Origin: Notamacropus eugenii
Taxonomy: Eukaryota; Chordata; Mammalia; Diprotodontia; Macropodidae
Length of the DNA: 64,000 bases
NCBI RefSeq assembly: GCF_028372415.1
Contig: NC_092875.1
Coordinates: 33,002,817-33,066,816 of the forward strand
Direction: 5' to 3'
Shown: positions 31,425-43,700 of the stretch, piece by piece
Layout: every line of letters starts with the position of its first letter
Numbering within the stretch: position 1 is the first letter of the stretch
Made by a program: the position numbers and the translations under genes
The notes under the pieces: model-generated
What the model was told of the DNA's origin: nothing
Database searches by the model: none
Seen by the model: the letters and a program-made list of their open reading frames with translations, nothing else

Positions 31425-31672
31425 TGGCTGTTGTTGAGTCATTTTTCAGTCATGTTCTACTTTGTGATCCCATTTGGGCTTTTTATGGCAGAGATACTGA
31501 AGTGGTTTGCTATTTCCTTCTCCGGGTCATTTTAAAGATAAGGAAACTGAGGCAAACAGGGTTAAATGACTTGCCCAAGGTCACACAACTAGAAAGTGTC
31601 TGAGGCCAGATTTGAGCTCAGGAAGATGAGTCTACCTGACTCCAGGTCTAGTGCTCTATCCACTGCACCTCT
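31425..31672 (-). mobile_element. Marsupial-type tailed SINE, antisense
   Basis: The + strand shows ttgtgatcccatttgggctt, cattttaaagataaggaaac and tgacttgcccaaggtcacac, ending with a tRNA-like head near 31672. Confidence 0.7.
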
Positions 31673-31679
31673 AGACCAT

Positions 31680-33140
31680 CTCAGATCTTTTTCAGCTCTG
31701 AGAACCCTACTATTTCCTAAGACAGTTCCCTGGTCTTTGACAGTAGATGAGTGAATGAAAAATGCTGGGAGTAGGGGGAAGATAGGGAGAGCATTTAAAA
31801 TCATGTTTCAGACTTTCTCTGGAATCCATACTTGCTCAAGGTTTTGGCTTCATAGTTCTGTGTTCAGCTCCAGAAGGCTTGGGGCTGCGTTGGATGGGCA
31901 GAGGTCTGTGGAGGGATGGGGCCAGGAGAGTCTTCAGAATCTGGGCCTGGGTGGATGAAGGAAGCACCTCTGCTGCTTGAAGTGTCTCCAGGGCCTTTCT
32001 TTTCTGAGCCCCGTTTCTATCCTCAGTGTGTTGGCAGACTTGAGCCATCTGATGTGTGTGTGACTGTGGGGGTGTGATGAGGGGGAGGGGGGACCAAGGG
32101 AATCCAAGGAGAACAAGTTATGGTTCCTTCAGGCTGGGTCCATCTGCCTCCACCTTGTGTCCTTTCCCACCCCTTCCCTCTCTACCTGAGGAAGTGATTG
32201 ATTAGTTTTTTCTTAGGTATAAATATTCATATTCTTGGTTTCTGTTTAGGAAAACCTGTCTCAGCTTCATTTCCTAGCTAGGGAACACAGGAGCCCAAGG
32301 TGGAGTGGGGGTAGGTATTATAGGCCAGCACTGGTGCTAGGAATAGGGTGGGGTTCCCAGATCTAGTCCAGTGTGCTGTCCAGACCCCTCAGAATGGGGA
32401 GCTTGAGATGGGAAATCTCCTTTGTCCCTCCATACAGGATCCTGGCCTTGCTGGGGAACAATCCTAGAAGATTCAGAGAGTGGGAGGTCATTTAGGTCAT
32501 CCCTCCTCCCATCCCCACAGATCTGGAGATGCTTGGATCCAGGCAGGGAGCTTGGCCATTCTCAGATTTTAAGGGCCTTTAAGGAGATTTTGCGATTCTT
32601 GTGTCTTGGGAAGCTCAGGAGTTTTCCTTGTCTGTGGTGGCCTCAAGAGGCCTCTTTCTGAATCCCTCTTCCCCTTTGATCCCCCTTCCTTCCAGTTTCT
32701 GCCAGGGAGTGTGAGAAGACTCCATACATTTGGGTTAAATTAGGAACTATTGGGGGATGGGAGGGAGGATGGGGAGTTGTGTAGGGAGCAAGAGTCTCCT
32801 TGTTTTGTTGGATCCCGGGCCCCTCCCTCCCAGGAGTCTCTTAAATTTGAGGTTTGGAAGCCCGCGCATGGGGCACCTTCCTCATTCGGGGGAGCGGTGA
32901 CTCCGCGGTGCCCACTCTGGCCAACCTGAGAACTTTACCCAAGAGCTCCGCTGGCTGGTCAGCCTCGAAGGGGTGCGTGGAGAGGCTCCTGGCACAGTGG
33001 GAGCCCGGGGATGAGGAGAGGGATTAAATGGAATGGTTGGCAGAGGAGGAGACTTTTTCTTTTAACTATACAATCAATCTGCCTTCATTCTACCCCAGTC
33101 CTTAATTTCCTAGGCATCCTCGTCCCCAGGAGCCATGGCA
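31680..33140. other. Upstream flank of RASAL1, no gene recognised
   Basis: This is mostly non-repetitive. A small CpG-containing patch lies at about 32860-33010 (cccgcgcatgg, gactccgcggtg) and could be a distal promoter or noncoding first exon; nothing proves it. Confidence 0.45.
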
Positions 33141-33149
33141 AACTTTGGG

Positions 33150-34060
33150 TCTTTCCTGGCCCGGGTTTCATCCCCTAAACCCGGAACAGAGCCATCTGGC
33201 TAGTCCCAGGCTAGTCTCTCCCTCAATCCTGGGGCAGAGCAAAACTGAATCTCCTGCTAACTCCGGACCTGAATAGGGCTAGCCTCAAACCCGGGGCCAG
33301 AAATTAGCGCGACCAGTCCAGCCCAGAACTGAACCTTCTTGCTGGTCCTGGAGCAGAGCTGCCCCTCCCCCAATCTCGAAACCCCGACTAATCTTTGACC
33401 AGAGCTGCGCCCCACCTTATCTCATGTCAATTCCAGAGCAGAGCTGGACCCTCATTCCCAACCACAGTGGCATTCTCCCCCACCCCGCGACCCTCAGTCT
33501 CGGACTAGAGCTAAGCCTCCGTGCCCACCTTCACCCATCCTGACTACGAATGCTTCCTCCTCACCCTCCAGTCTCCAACCAGACTCTTTCCACCCTCATT
33601 ACACGTCTATACTAGATCAGCTCTCCTCCTTAACCCCTACCCCCCATTCTGGATAGATTGACCAGAGCTGCACCCAAATCTCCAGTCAGGAATAAATCTC
33701 TTCCCAGACTGGCGCCGCACACCCAGTTCCAAGCCCAAGCTGGAAAAAAGGAGATACCTTTCCCCATTCCGCACCACCGCTGCTTCCTCCCCACTCCCCA
33801 GTTTCCGACCAGAGCTAAACAGCCCCTCCTCCCATTATGCCCCTATCCTAGACCAGCCCCTACTCCCTTCCACTCCCACCTTCCCTCCCCTCAGGGTGCA
33901 GAACTGAGCCTTGTAGCCCCCTCCCAATTCTAGACTCAGAAGGCGAATCCCAGGCTCCAGCCATAGCTAAGGCTTCTCCCACATCCTAAATGGGCAGCAC
34001 CCTTAATGCCAGGGGTATCCTTCCCCATCTCGGCTTAGAGTTGCGTCCCTCCATGCCAGG
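33150..34060 (+). repeat. Degenerate C-rich periodic block upstream of RASAL1
   Basis: The phrase (gacc/gagc)agagct recurs near 33187, 33233, 33354, 33400, 33436, 33505, 33660 and 33810, with an eroded form near 34037, usually followed by a C-rich run. Spacing is irregular (about 36 to 220 bp). It looks like an old, eroded tandem array. Confidence 0.5.
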
Positions 34061-34079
34061 CTAGATTTGCTCCCCAGGG

Positions 34080-34700
34080 TGGAGAGAAGCTCTAAGGACT
34101 GACGCGGAGAGCGGGCACTGGGCAGATGTCGGGGGTAGTCGGCAGAGGGCGTGCGTGGGGAGGTGGGATTACGATAGAGGGGGGAGAGCTCTTCTGAAGC
34201 CGCCCCCTCCTCCGCCCTCCCCTGTCCTGCCCAGTACCACGCCCGCCCGTTCTGTGCTCCAGCTGGTCCGGGTGGGGCGCGGGGGGCGGGCCGAGGGAGG
34301 TGCTAGGGCAGCGCGGCGCTGGCTGCCGATGCCTCCTCCTTTGCTCGCTGCCACCCTCCCGAGCCACCTGTAGAGCCAAGACAGCCGTTGGTTCCCCCCC
34401 CCCGCCCTCCCAAGGACCGCTCCACTCCCTGCCCCTCACTCCTGGGGGAGACCCCCAGCGCACCCCTGCTCTCCATCCCAGCTCCTTAGCGATCTGCTCC
34501 CCCCTCTCCCCGCCCCCGCAGACTGGGGCGCAGCGCTCTGGACATGTAGCAGCCGCGAAGGCTGCGGCCCCGGGACAACCAGCCTGCTGCCTCTGCGCTC
34601 CGGCCTCCAGCCGCACCCCCAGCGCAAAGTTAGACTATGGCTCGGAACATCTCTCTGAATTTTCGCGTGGTGGAGGGACGGGACCTGCCAGCCAAAGATG
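34080..34700 (+). promoter_or_regulatory. RASAL1: RASAL1 CpG island and promoter region
   Basis: This GC-rich stretch has many CpGs and GC boxes (for example ggggggcgggcc at 34281-34292), no TATA box, and ends at the first coding exon. A possible 3' splice site (cgcccccgcag, ending 34521) leaves open a short intron in the 5' UTR. The exact start site cannot be read from sequence. Confidence 0.7.
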
Positions 34701-34701
34701 T
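34637..34701 (+). CDS. RASAL1: RASAL1 coding exon 1
   Basis: It encodes [20 protein letters not shown] and D, ending inside a Val codon. The donor is GTGAGT at 34702. The intron that follows is 7.2 kb. Confidence 0.95.
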
Positions 34702-37700
34702 GTGAGTCTCCCTTCTCCCCGACTACCCCATTTTCTTTCTGCTCCTCTTCCCCATTTTTTGGGGATAATGAAGTCAGTCAAGCATTGCATAAGGGCCCAC
34801 TATGTGTCTGGCACTGTGCAGGGCGCTGGAGGCGCCTAGGGACTTTCCGCCTTCAGCCTAGATGGGAAACCCTGGAGAAGAGCAACCTATCCCAACCAAG
34901 CCCCACCCTGGCCCCTGCAGAGCCTGTTGACTCTCCCAGAAGTTTGGGGGAACAGGTCGTGCCAGCTTTGACCTCCCCAGACCTTATCACTGTCTCCCCA
35001 CCCCTCCTCCCAGCCGGTCCAGGCAGATGGCTTCTCATTCTAGGTTGAAAATTAGGGCATCTCTCCCCAGACAGTCCTGGTGGAGGGAGTTGTGGAGTTT
35101 GGGCTGAAGCTTTCCCACAGGGCTTGGGGGCGGGGGTGGGGGGGCAGGGGGAGGGAGGGGGGACGGTGTAGAACAGCGGTGCAGAATAGATCCCCTTTGA
35201 GAGTTGTTCAGTTTCAACCTGCCTGGGGTATTGGCAGATGGAGGATGGCTCTGGAAGGAGAGATGAGCTGTTGAGGGCATGTGGGCATTCTCTTCTGTGC
35301 ACCTTGGCGTGAGCTCCCCGTGACAGGGCCTCTTACCCTATGCTCCTCCGAAGGTCCTGAGTTCAGTCAGTTTTCATCCCTAGTCCCCACCATGCTAGTA
35401 CTGGCTAGTCAAGTCTGTACTGGTGAGGGGTCGGGGTTCGGTACTCAGCCGCAGCACATCTCACATTCTCCCAGAGTTCTCAGCCAGGTTAAACCTATTT
35501 TGGGAAGTAAGAACCAGTCACCTTTCATCTTGGGCCTTTCTTAGCCTGGGCCTCAGGACTCCAGGGTACATCTGTTCACCTTGGCTTCAGGGGTTGTGGG
35601 AGAAGGTGGGTCAGTGATTGGCCCATGCTTGGTATTGGTCTGATTAGGGCAAGAGACCCTTGATTCTAGACCTTCTATACTCCTTGTTCCTATGATATGA
35701 CCCTTTTTCAGAGGCATTGGGTCAGCAAAAATGTGGAATGCCATCTCCACCCCCTTCCTCATAGGGCTTGCCTTTATCAGGGAAGGGACTCTGCCTGTGA
35801 GGATGGAATGCCCATGGAGAAGATTGGAGACAGTAGTAGGCAGGCTGAGAATTCCCCCAGTGGTTTGGAGGCATGGACAGACCTCCATTTTGGAGCAACT
35901 AAAACAATATGCTTGGAGTCAAGAGAAACCTGGGTTCCCTGTGTAATGGAATGAACATCGGACTTAGAATCAAAAAGACCCAAGTTTGTGTCTCAATACT
36001 AACCTTGGGGTAGCCATCTCAATCAGTTAAGTCAACAAGCATTTATTAAGCACTGGGGATACAAGGAAAAGGCAGCTATGTGGCACAGTGGATAGAGTGC
36101 TGGGTTTGGAATCAGAAAGACTCACCTTCCTGAGTTCAAATCTACCTTCAGACACTTCATAGTTGTGTAACCCTAGGCAAGTCACTTAACCCTGTTTGCC
36201 TCAGTTTTCTCATCTGTAAAATGAGCTGGCGAAGGAAATGGCAAACCATTCCAGGATCTCCACCAAGAAAACCCTAAATGGAGTCATGAAGAGTTGGACT
36301 CAACGAAACAACAAGATATGAGAACAAAAAAAAGACACGATATTTGCACTCAAAGAGTTAAGATTGTAATGGAGGAGATGATTATATATCTGTATGTAGT
36401 ATAATATTAAGGGAATAAATACAGAAGTTCAAAGCAGTTAGCAACAAGGAAGTTTGGGAAGGAAGGTGCCAGCACTCGGTTGGAGGATCCTATGAAGAAA
36501 CCAGGGCTCGAGTTGTGCCTCAAGGGAACAGAGGGCTTTATGAGGAAGAGGCAGGAGGGAGGACGTACCAGGTTTGTGGGGTGGCCAGGGTAAAACCACA
36601 GAAATAGGAAATGTTGCGTTGTATTAGAGGAGCAGAGAGCAGGTCGGTTTGGCTGGATTGCAAGAGGGAGAGTAACATCTAAGGATTCCGGAAAAGCAGA
36701 TTGAGGCCCTTATCTGTAAAAAGAGGATAATGGTATCATCGGTACCTAGCTCACAGGGTTGTTATGGACTCCAAGGAGATAATGGATAGAAAAAGCAGTT
36801 TAAAATTTGCAAAGTGAAATGTAAATTCCAGATATCAGTATTAAGCATGTCACAGCTGTGATCTCTTTTGACCCTCTCTCATGTTGGGGCAATTGAGGCA
36901 TGGTAAGGTTAACTTGTTGGCGTGTCAGAGAGTATGCCCTGCTCTAGGGTGCCCAGATATGTCTTCTTGCTCACTCAGAGGTTTGTGCTCCACTGGGTTG
37001 GAGCCAGGAGACATTACTGCCCACATTGCTGGTGTGGAGTTAGTGTATGTATGTGTGTATGTGTGTGTAAAATGTGTCACAGTGTCTGGCTTCAACTCTG
37101 GTTCTCTTCCCTGGGTGCTTTGATTTAGGAGTTTAACAAGGAAGTAATGAACCGAGTCACCAGGAAGGAGGAGAGCGGGTGGGGAGAGCTCCTGGGCTTT
37201 TCCAGGCAGGCAGAAAGAATTGGGGCACTTAGCTTCTCCCAGAACCTTGTGTCCTAATCCCACTCTACCTACACTTCCCTGGTGTGGAAATGCCATCCTT
37301 TCTCACAGATCCCATTTTAATCCCTGAGAAAGGTCCCATGTACTGGAGACCTCCCTTTGGTGAGGGGGAAGGGAGTGGTTCCCTTACCCTCCCCACATCT
37401 GTGTGACTTTGGGCAAGTCATTTAGCACCCTTGGGTCTCAGTTTCCTCATCTGTAATGTGGGGGATGTTAGACTACTGGGGTCCCCTCTAGATCCAGGAT
37501 CCTGCAATCCCCTGTGGGGCTTGGTTCAAGTCCCCTCTCTGAGCCTCAGTTTCCCCTTCTGTAAATAAGAAGGTTGGATTACATGATCTTTAAGTCTTGA
37601 TATAGTATGGTTTTTACAAAGGATCCCTTCATTTTCCTCCAAGCTTGAAGTCATGAGGTGGGTGTGGGGGCAGAAAGGGGATTTGGGGAAAATTTGTGCT

Positions 37701-40700
37701 GGACTAAGGGCAGGAAGCTGACATGATCTCATCCTGAATTGGAGCTGCTGTCTGCTTCAGGAAGACTCTCTTGTATTGCCTCAGTTTCCCCAGTTCTGAG
37801 TCAAGAAAGATAAGCTTCTTCCTCTACTTTCCCCCTACCTTAAACTTGTACCTGAACCTGCTTCTCCCCTTGAAAACATCACCCAGAGAAAGAAAGAATT
37901 CTGTGGGTCTCCAGGGACTTTGCTGATGGTATCTCAGGGGAAATCTTTCCTTTTCTACCACTATTTGTTCAGTTGTGTCAAACATGTCCAATTCTGTGAC
38001 CACATTTGGGGTTTTCTTGGCAGAGATCCTGGAGTGATTTGCCATTTCCTTTTCCAGCTCATTTTACAGATGAGGAAACTAAGGCAAATAGGATTAAGTG
38101 ACTTGTCTAGTGTTACCCAGCTAGGAAGTGTCAGAAGCCAGATTTGAACTCAGGAAGATGAGTCTTTCTGACTCCTAACCCAGTGCTCTATCCACTGTAC
38201 CACCTAGCTGCCACCATCCATAGGTGGGGAAACTGAGGTACAAGAAGGGATCCTGGCATCCAAGCCAGGTAGACTGCTGATTCTTTCATCCCTAGGGTCT
38301 CTTGGGTGAATATGGCTGCTTTCCTATTCTAAAACTTTCCAGCTCTGAAAGGCTACTTTGAAAGGAGTTTGGTCCAGGATTGATTCAGAGGTCTCTGAAG
38401 AAACACCAGCAGATGCCAGATATCCTTACTAGACATGAGAAAAGTGGAAGGGGGGAGACTGTAGTTGCCTTTCCCACAAACAGGAAGCAGGAGGGCCCAG
38501 TCCCCATCCCTGTGGGAAAGGCTGAGAGGCCAGGTTCAGGGCAGATCACATCCTGCCAAGTAGGCACTTTCCTTGGGTGACACCGGACCACCCCTATCTG
38601 ATGGGAGTTTGATAAGGACCCTTCCTTACGTCAGCAGCTCTGAGGGTGAAGAGGGAGGCAGCCTTCCCAGAGAGGGATCCAAGACACAAAATGTTGGGAG
38701 GTCAAACCAAAGCCACCTGGGAAAGCACTTTGCTTTATGGATCTCTAGCCAAGTCTCAGCCCTCGCCCAATTGACTCATGGAAAACTGAGGCAGAAGGGA
38801 GAAAAGCTTTTCAGTCAGTGAAAGGGAGGCTGTAAGTCAGGAGGAGAATTCTGATCCAGTGTGTTGATATGAATGCATAGGGCCCACAGACTGAAACCAG
38901 ATTTGAACTTAGGCCTCTGATTATTTTAGAAGCATAATCAGTTTCTGATTGATTCCTATTTGTGTGACATTGGACAGATCACTTCATTTTCCTGGGCCTC
39001 AGTTTCCTCATTTGTAAAATGGAGAGAATAATAGCCCTTATTCCCAGGGTTGTTGTGAAGAGCAGCCCTTCAAGTGTAATATAAGGGACAGCTATTATAT
39101 GGTTCAGGATTTAAAAGACCCTCTGGTCTTCATGTTCCCATGAGGGTAAGGCATGCAGATATTATTCCCAATTCTTTTTAAAGAGTCCTGTGTTTTCTTT
39201 GGTGGGCAATGATGCTTCCAGTGGGTCACTGGTTCTAACAGTATAAGTCAGTGCCTGCTCTGATGTTTGTATTCTTAGAGAGCTGACTGAGTGGTTAAAT
39301 CACTCCCCCAGGGTCCTATGGGCAGTCTGTGTGAGAGGTGACACTTGGACCCAGGCCTTCCTGACCCCTAGGCCGAACCTCTACCTATTTATGTCACATG
39401 GTATCCCCATCTTACTGATGAGGACACGAAAGCTCGGAGAAGACAGTGATTCCCTCAAGGTCACTCAGTAAGTGTCCCAGTGGGGTTTCAAACCCAGGTC
39501 TCTAAGCCAGTCCTCCAGCCCCCATGCCACTGATGTACGGGATTGGGAGAGGGAACCAGATCAAGCCATGGAAATGGGGAAGCAGTGTTAGGAGAGTGGT
39601 CAGGAGCTGACATATTGGCAAACCATAGCACAGAAGGCTCTGAAAGGTTTGGGAAAGAGGCGGGGGAAGACTAAAGCCACCAGCTTCCAGATTGTTCCTC
39701 TGTGACTCACTTATTGTCACTTATTCTCCTTTCCCTCCCCTCTCCAAATAAAAAGCCAGATCCGACATGGGTCTGTTCAAACCCAAAATGGCTACGTTCA
39801 TCGTTCAGTCATTTCAGTCATGTCCAACTCTCCGTGACCCCTTCTGGGTGTTTTCTTGGCAAAGATACACCATTTCCTTCTCCAGCTCATTTTACAGATG
39901 AGGAAACTGAGGCAAGCAGGGTTAAATTACTTGCCCAGGGTCACATAGCTAATGAGTATCTGAGGCCAGATTTAAACTCAGGAAAGTAAGTCTTCCTGAC
40001 TCGAGGCAGAGCTCTATACAATTCCCTAGGTAACTGCCCACACCTGGCATTTAGTAGGTGCTTAATAAATGTTTATTGATTGATTGTTCTAGGCAAGCAG
40101 ATCTATTTGCCATTCCTTACCGCCTGTGTGTGAGATCTCTCACCTCCAATCTTTTGTGTAGGCTAGGTACTTCATGCCTGGAAGGCACTCTCTCCTCACC
40201 TCTACCTCTCTGGATCCCTAACTTACTTTAAAGCATTGCCCATGTGCCATCTCTTACCTATCAGGCCATTCCTGATGCCTTCCCCGCCCCCTTACTAAAG
40301 TCAGTCCCACTCATTACATTCCATTTGGTTTATATTTATTTATCTATAAACATGTTGTTTTTCCTCCGGTGTGTATGATTCTGGAGGGTGATGGATTGTT
40401 TCATTTTTGTCCCTATTCCCAGGACCTGGTGTGCTAGAGGGTTCAATTAATACTTGAAAGAATGAGGAAATTGAGATCTGGAAGGGGGCATTCATTTTCA
40501 GGCTTGGGTAGGTCCCTTCCAACTCCAAAATTCTGTGACCTGCCCTGGCTCATGTAGCCGGTGAATATCAGAGGTGGGTTGTGAACCCAGGTCTTCCTGA
40601 CCGCATTCCTGCAGGGCTCTGTCCACTATAGCCCAGACAGCAGCCCTTCTGTGTATAGGACACAGTGTCCTATACACAGTGTATAGTGTATAGTGGAGTG

Positions 40701-43700
40701 TTCAACATTAGTTGTGGTGGAAAAAGTCATCACTTAAACCAGCTTTAGCTAATCTGGTCCCTGGGGGACAGAGAGCTGACTTTGCCATTGAGTTTGCCTG
40801 TGTGAGAGACCTTGGCCACGTCATTTCACTTTCCTGGGCCTTTGTTTGCTCATCTTTAAAATGAGGGGGTTCGACTGGGCAGCCTCTGTGGTCCTTTCCA
40901 GAGTTAGGTCTATGATCCTGTGGTTTGGGATTAAATCCTAGCTCACCTTGTATTTTCTGTGTGTCCCTGGGCAAATCAATCAACCTCTCTGGTCCTCAGT
41001 TTAATCATTGATAGAACAAACAGCTAACATTTTTATAGTTCCTACTATGTGCCAGGTACACTGTGCTAAGCATTTTGTGATTATTCCCTCCTTTGATCCT
41101 TAAAACAGCCCTGGGAGGCAGGTGCTATGATTATCCACATTTTACAGCTAAGGAAAGTGAGGCAGATGTAGGTTAAGTGACTTGTCCCTAGCAAGTGTCT
41201 GGAACAGGATTTGAACTCAGGTCTTCCTGATTCCAGGCCCAGTGCTCTACCCAGGCAAACAGAGGCTAAGTGGCTTGCCCAGGGCCCACAGCTAGTAAGT
41301 AACTGAGTTAGAATTTGAACTCAGGTCTTCCTGACTGTCTAATCCAGTGCTCTATCCACTGCACCACTTAGCTGCTTGTAAAATGAGGTCAGACCACATG
41401 ATGAATGAGCTCCCTTCTATATGATGCTATCTGTGATCTTTAAATCATAATGAACATATAAGAAAAGGGATTTTACATGGTAACTTTATTATAGATTTAG
41501 AAGGAATGGCAGGTTGTACAGAGCAGAATTATAATTTCAAGTGCAATCATCTTTTTTTTTATTGTATTATATTATGGAAATGCTTGTTTTAGTCCATAAA
41601 TTAAAAATAAAATAAATGTGAAAAGCCCAGTCAGCACAGTGATAAGTATTTAATAAATGCTTTTGGCTTCCTTGCCTCATTCTTTCCTCCATCCTATTGA
41701 AAGGAGTGAGGGTACTAAGAGGTGGCTTGTTCTCAGAATACCTACACAAAGTCTCCAGTTTAGGAGATGGCCCAGTCATGTGTGAGCATCTCCAAGGAGC
41801 GTCTAACTGTAGACACAAATCAAAGGTTTGGCAGCTCCTAACCATGAGATGCTCTCTCCACAGGTCTGGCAACAGTGACCCCTACTGCATTGTCAAGGTG
41901 GACCATGAGGTGGTGGCCAGGTGAGCATGGTGGAAGCTGCACAGCCTAGGCTCTGTAAGGGTGGGTCTGGGGGCTGCCCTTCTTTGGGCATCAGGCACTG
42001 TCTTTCGAGGTTGTTGACCCACACTTGTGGCCTCTCTAGGAAAATGCAACTCACCCTGACGTTCATCCATTGTCTTTTTATTAAATGCCTTTTTATATAG
42101 ATGAAAAGCCTTGTGCTAAGTACGAGAACCTGATGTTTAATGCCATTAGGCCTTAAAGAGTTACTTGGGGCAAGGGTCTAGGACTCCTGGGTTCTATTCT
42201 TAGCAAATCTTGGATTTCAATAGTCTGGGTTGAAACTGTAGTATTATAGTTTCCTAGTGTAGTATTACTACTTGCTACTTTCTTGTCTACCTTGTACTGG
42301 CTATGTGACTCTGGGTAAGTCTCTTAACTCTATTTGGCTCAGTTTCCTCATCTGTAAAAGGAGCTGGGGAAGGAAATGGCAAACCACTTCATTATCTCTG
42401 CCAAGAAAACCCCAAATAGGATTGTGAAGATTCAAACACAATGGAACAACATCAAATTTGTGACCTTTACTAAGATTGTTTTCTCCTTTGGGCCTCAGTT
42501 TCCTCTGCTGTAAAATGAGAGGGTTAGACTAGGTAGCCTCTGAGGCCTTTCCAGATCTAGAGCCCATGATCCCCACATGGGGCATATGACCTCTATTTGG
42601 TCCTTTGGGGAATCCTGGGTGTGGCCATGGTGGGAGCAGGGCATGAAAGGTTTGACCCAATCTCTGTTTCACCCATCCCTGTGTCTCCATAACCTCTTGA
42701 TTCCCTGACCTCCTCCCAGTGTTGACTCACCAGCTGCCAAGGCTTCAACCTGCCACCCCTCCCAAAGTTGGCTTGAGTTACCTCCTAATTCCCAAACTGA
42801 GCCGGTTCCTTCCTTCCCCACCCACAGCTCTGTCCACGTTGGGACTGTGAGTGTGTGTACGTGTGTGTGTATGTGCATATGTGTATGTATGTGTGTTTGT
42901 GTAACTGTGTGAATATATATGTGTGAGTATGTGTATGTGTGTATGTGTGTGACTGTGAGTGTGTGTATGTATTTGGGTGCTCCTGCTTGGTTGTCCAGTC
43001 CCTTTCTTTCACCCTCCAGGACAGCCACTGTGTGGAGAAACCTGAATCCATTCTGGGGAGAAGAGTTCACCCTGCACCTGCCACTGGACTTCCATCATTT
43101 GGCCTTCTATGTTCTGGATGAAGACACCATTGGGTGAGAGCCCCTGGGGGGTGCCCTGAGGCAGGGCCAAGGACTACTTGAGGAACCTGTCACTGTCCAG
43201 CAGTGACTGGGCTTGGCAGAAGCCTGAGGATGATGACTCTTCTCCTTGGGCAAAGCCTGTTTGGCTCTCAGAATAATAGATGGTAGAACATTAAAGTAGG
43301 AAGGCATCTGAGATGTAGTCAAGAAAGCCTTCAGAATATGGCACATCAGGGCTAGGAGGGCCCTTAGAACAGGGGATGTCAGAAATGGGAGGGGTCTTAG
43401 AACAGAGGATGTCAGAGCTAGGAAGACTCAGAACAGGGGATGTCAGGACTAGGAGGGACTTTAGAACAGGGGATGTCAGAGCTAGGAGGGGCCTAAGAGC
43501 ATATCTTGCTCCATCTACGTTCTTTCACTGAGAAGAAAGGAAGCTGAAAGCATGGAGGGGATGCCAGCAGCATCTTGTCCTCTGTCATTCTGCCCATAGT
43601 GAGAGTTAGCACCTATTAGGAAACAATCTGTTTCCTCCTCTGTAAAATGATTGGGTGGACTTCATGGATCTCTGTCTTCTGTGATCCTCTTTTGGTGGGA

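Larger units (their letters stand above)
34702..41863 (+). other. RASAL1 intron 1 (7.2 kb)
   Basis: It includes antisense L2 (34755-34840, 36005-36690), a full SINE inside the latter (36070-36315), sense SINEs near 37385-37600 and 38930-39100, antisense tailed SINEs (37961-38215, 39797-40030), sense L2 (40035-40460), a palindrome (40649-40679) and two antisense CORE-SINEs (41030-41370). Bases 35100-35990 and 38230-38900 show nothing I can name. Confidence 0.65.

Noticed and set aside
19900-34080. An undescribed gene or system in the 14 kb between CFAP73 and RASAL1
   Set aside because: All longer open frames are repeat-derived or low complexity; I found no conserved protein motif, tRNA or rRNA.
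34511-34521. Pyrimidine-rich AG upstream of the RASAL1 ATG as proof of a 5' UTR intron
   Set aside because: In a C-rich CpG island such matches are expected by chance; kept only as a possibility.
34092-34616. 174-codon open frame on the minus strand at the RASAL1 CpG island
   Set aside because: GC-rich sequence has few stops on any frame; no domain, no splice support and no similarity to a protein I know.
43333-43500. CRISPR-like regular repeats
   Set aside because: Units are contiguous, degenerate and without spacers, and the genome is mammalian; this is a SINE-derived minisatellite.
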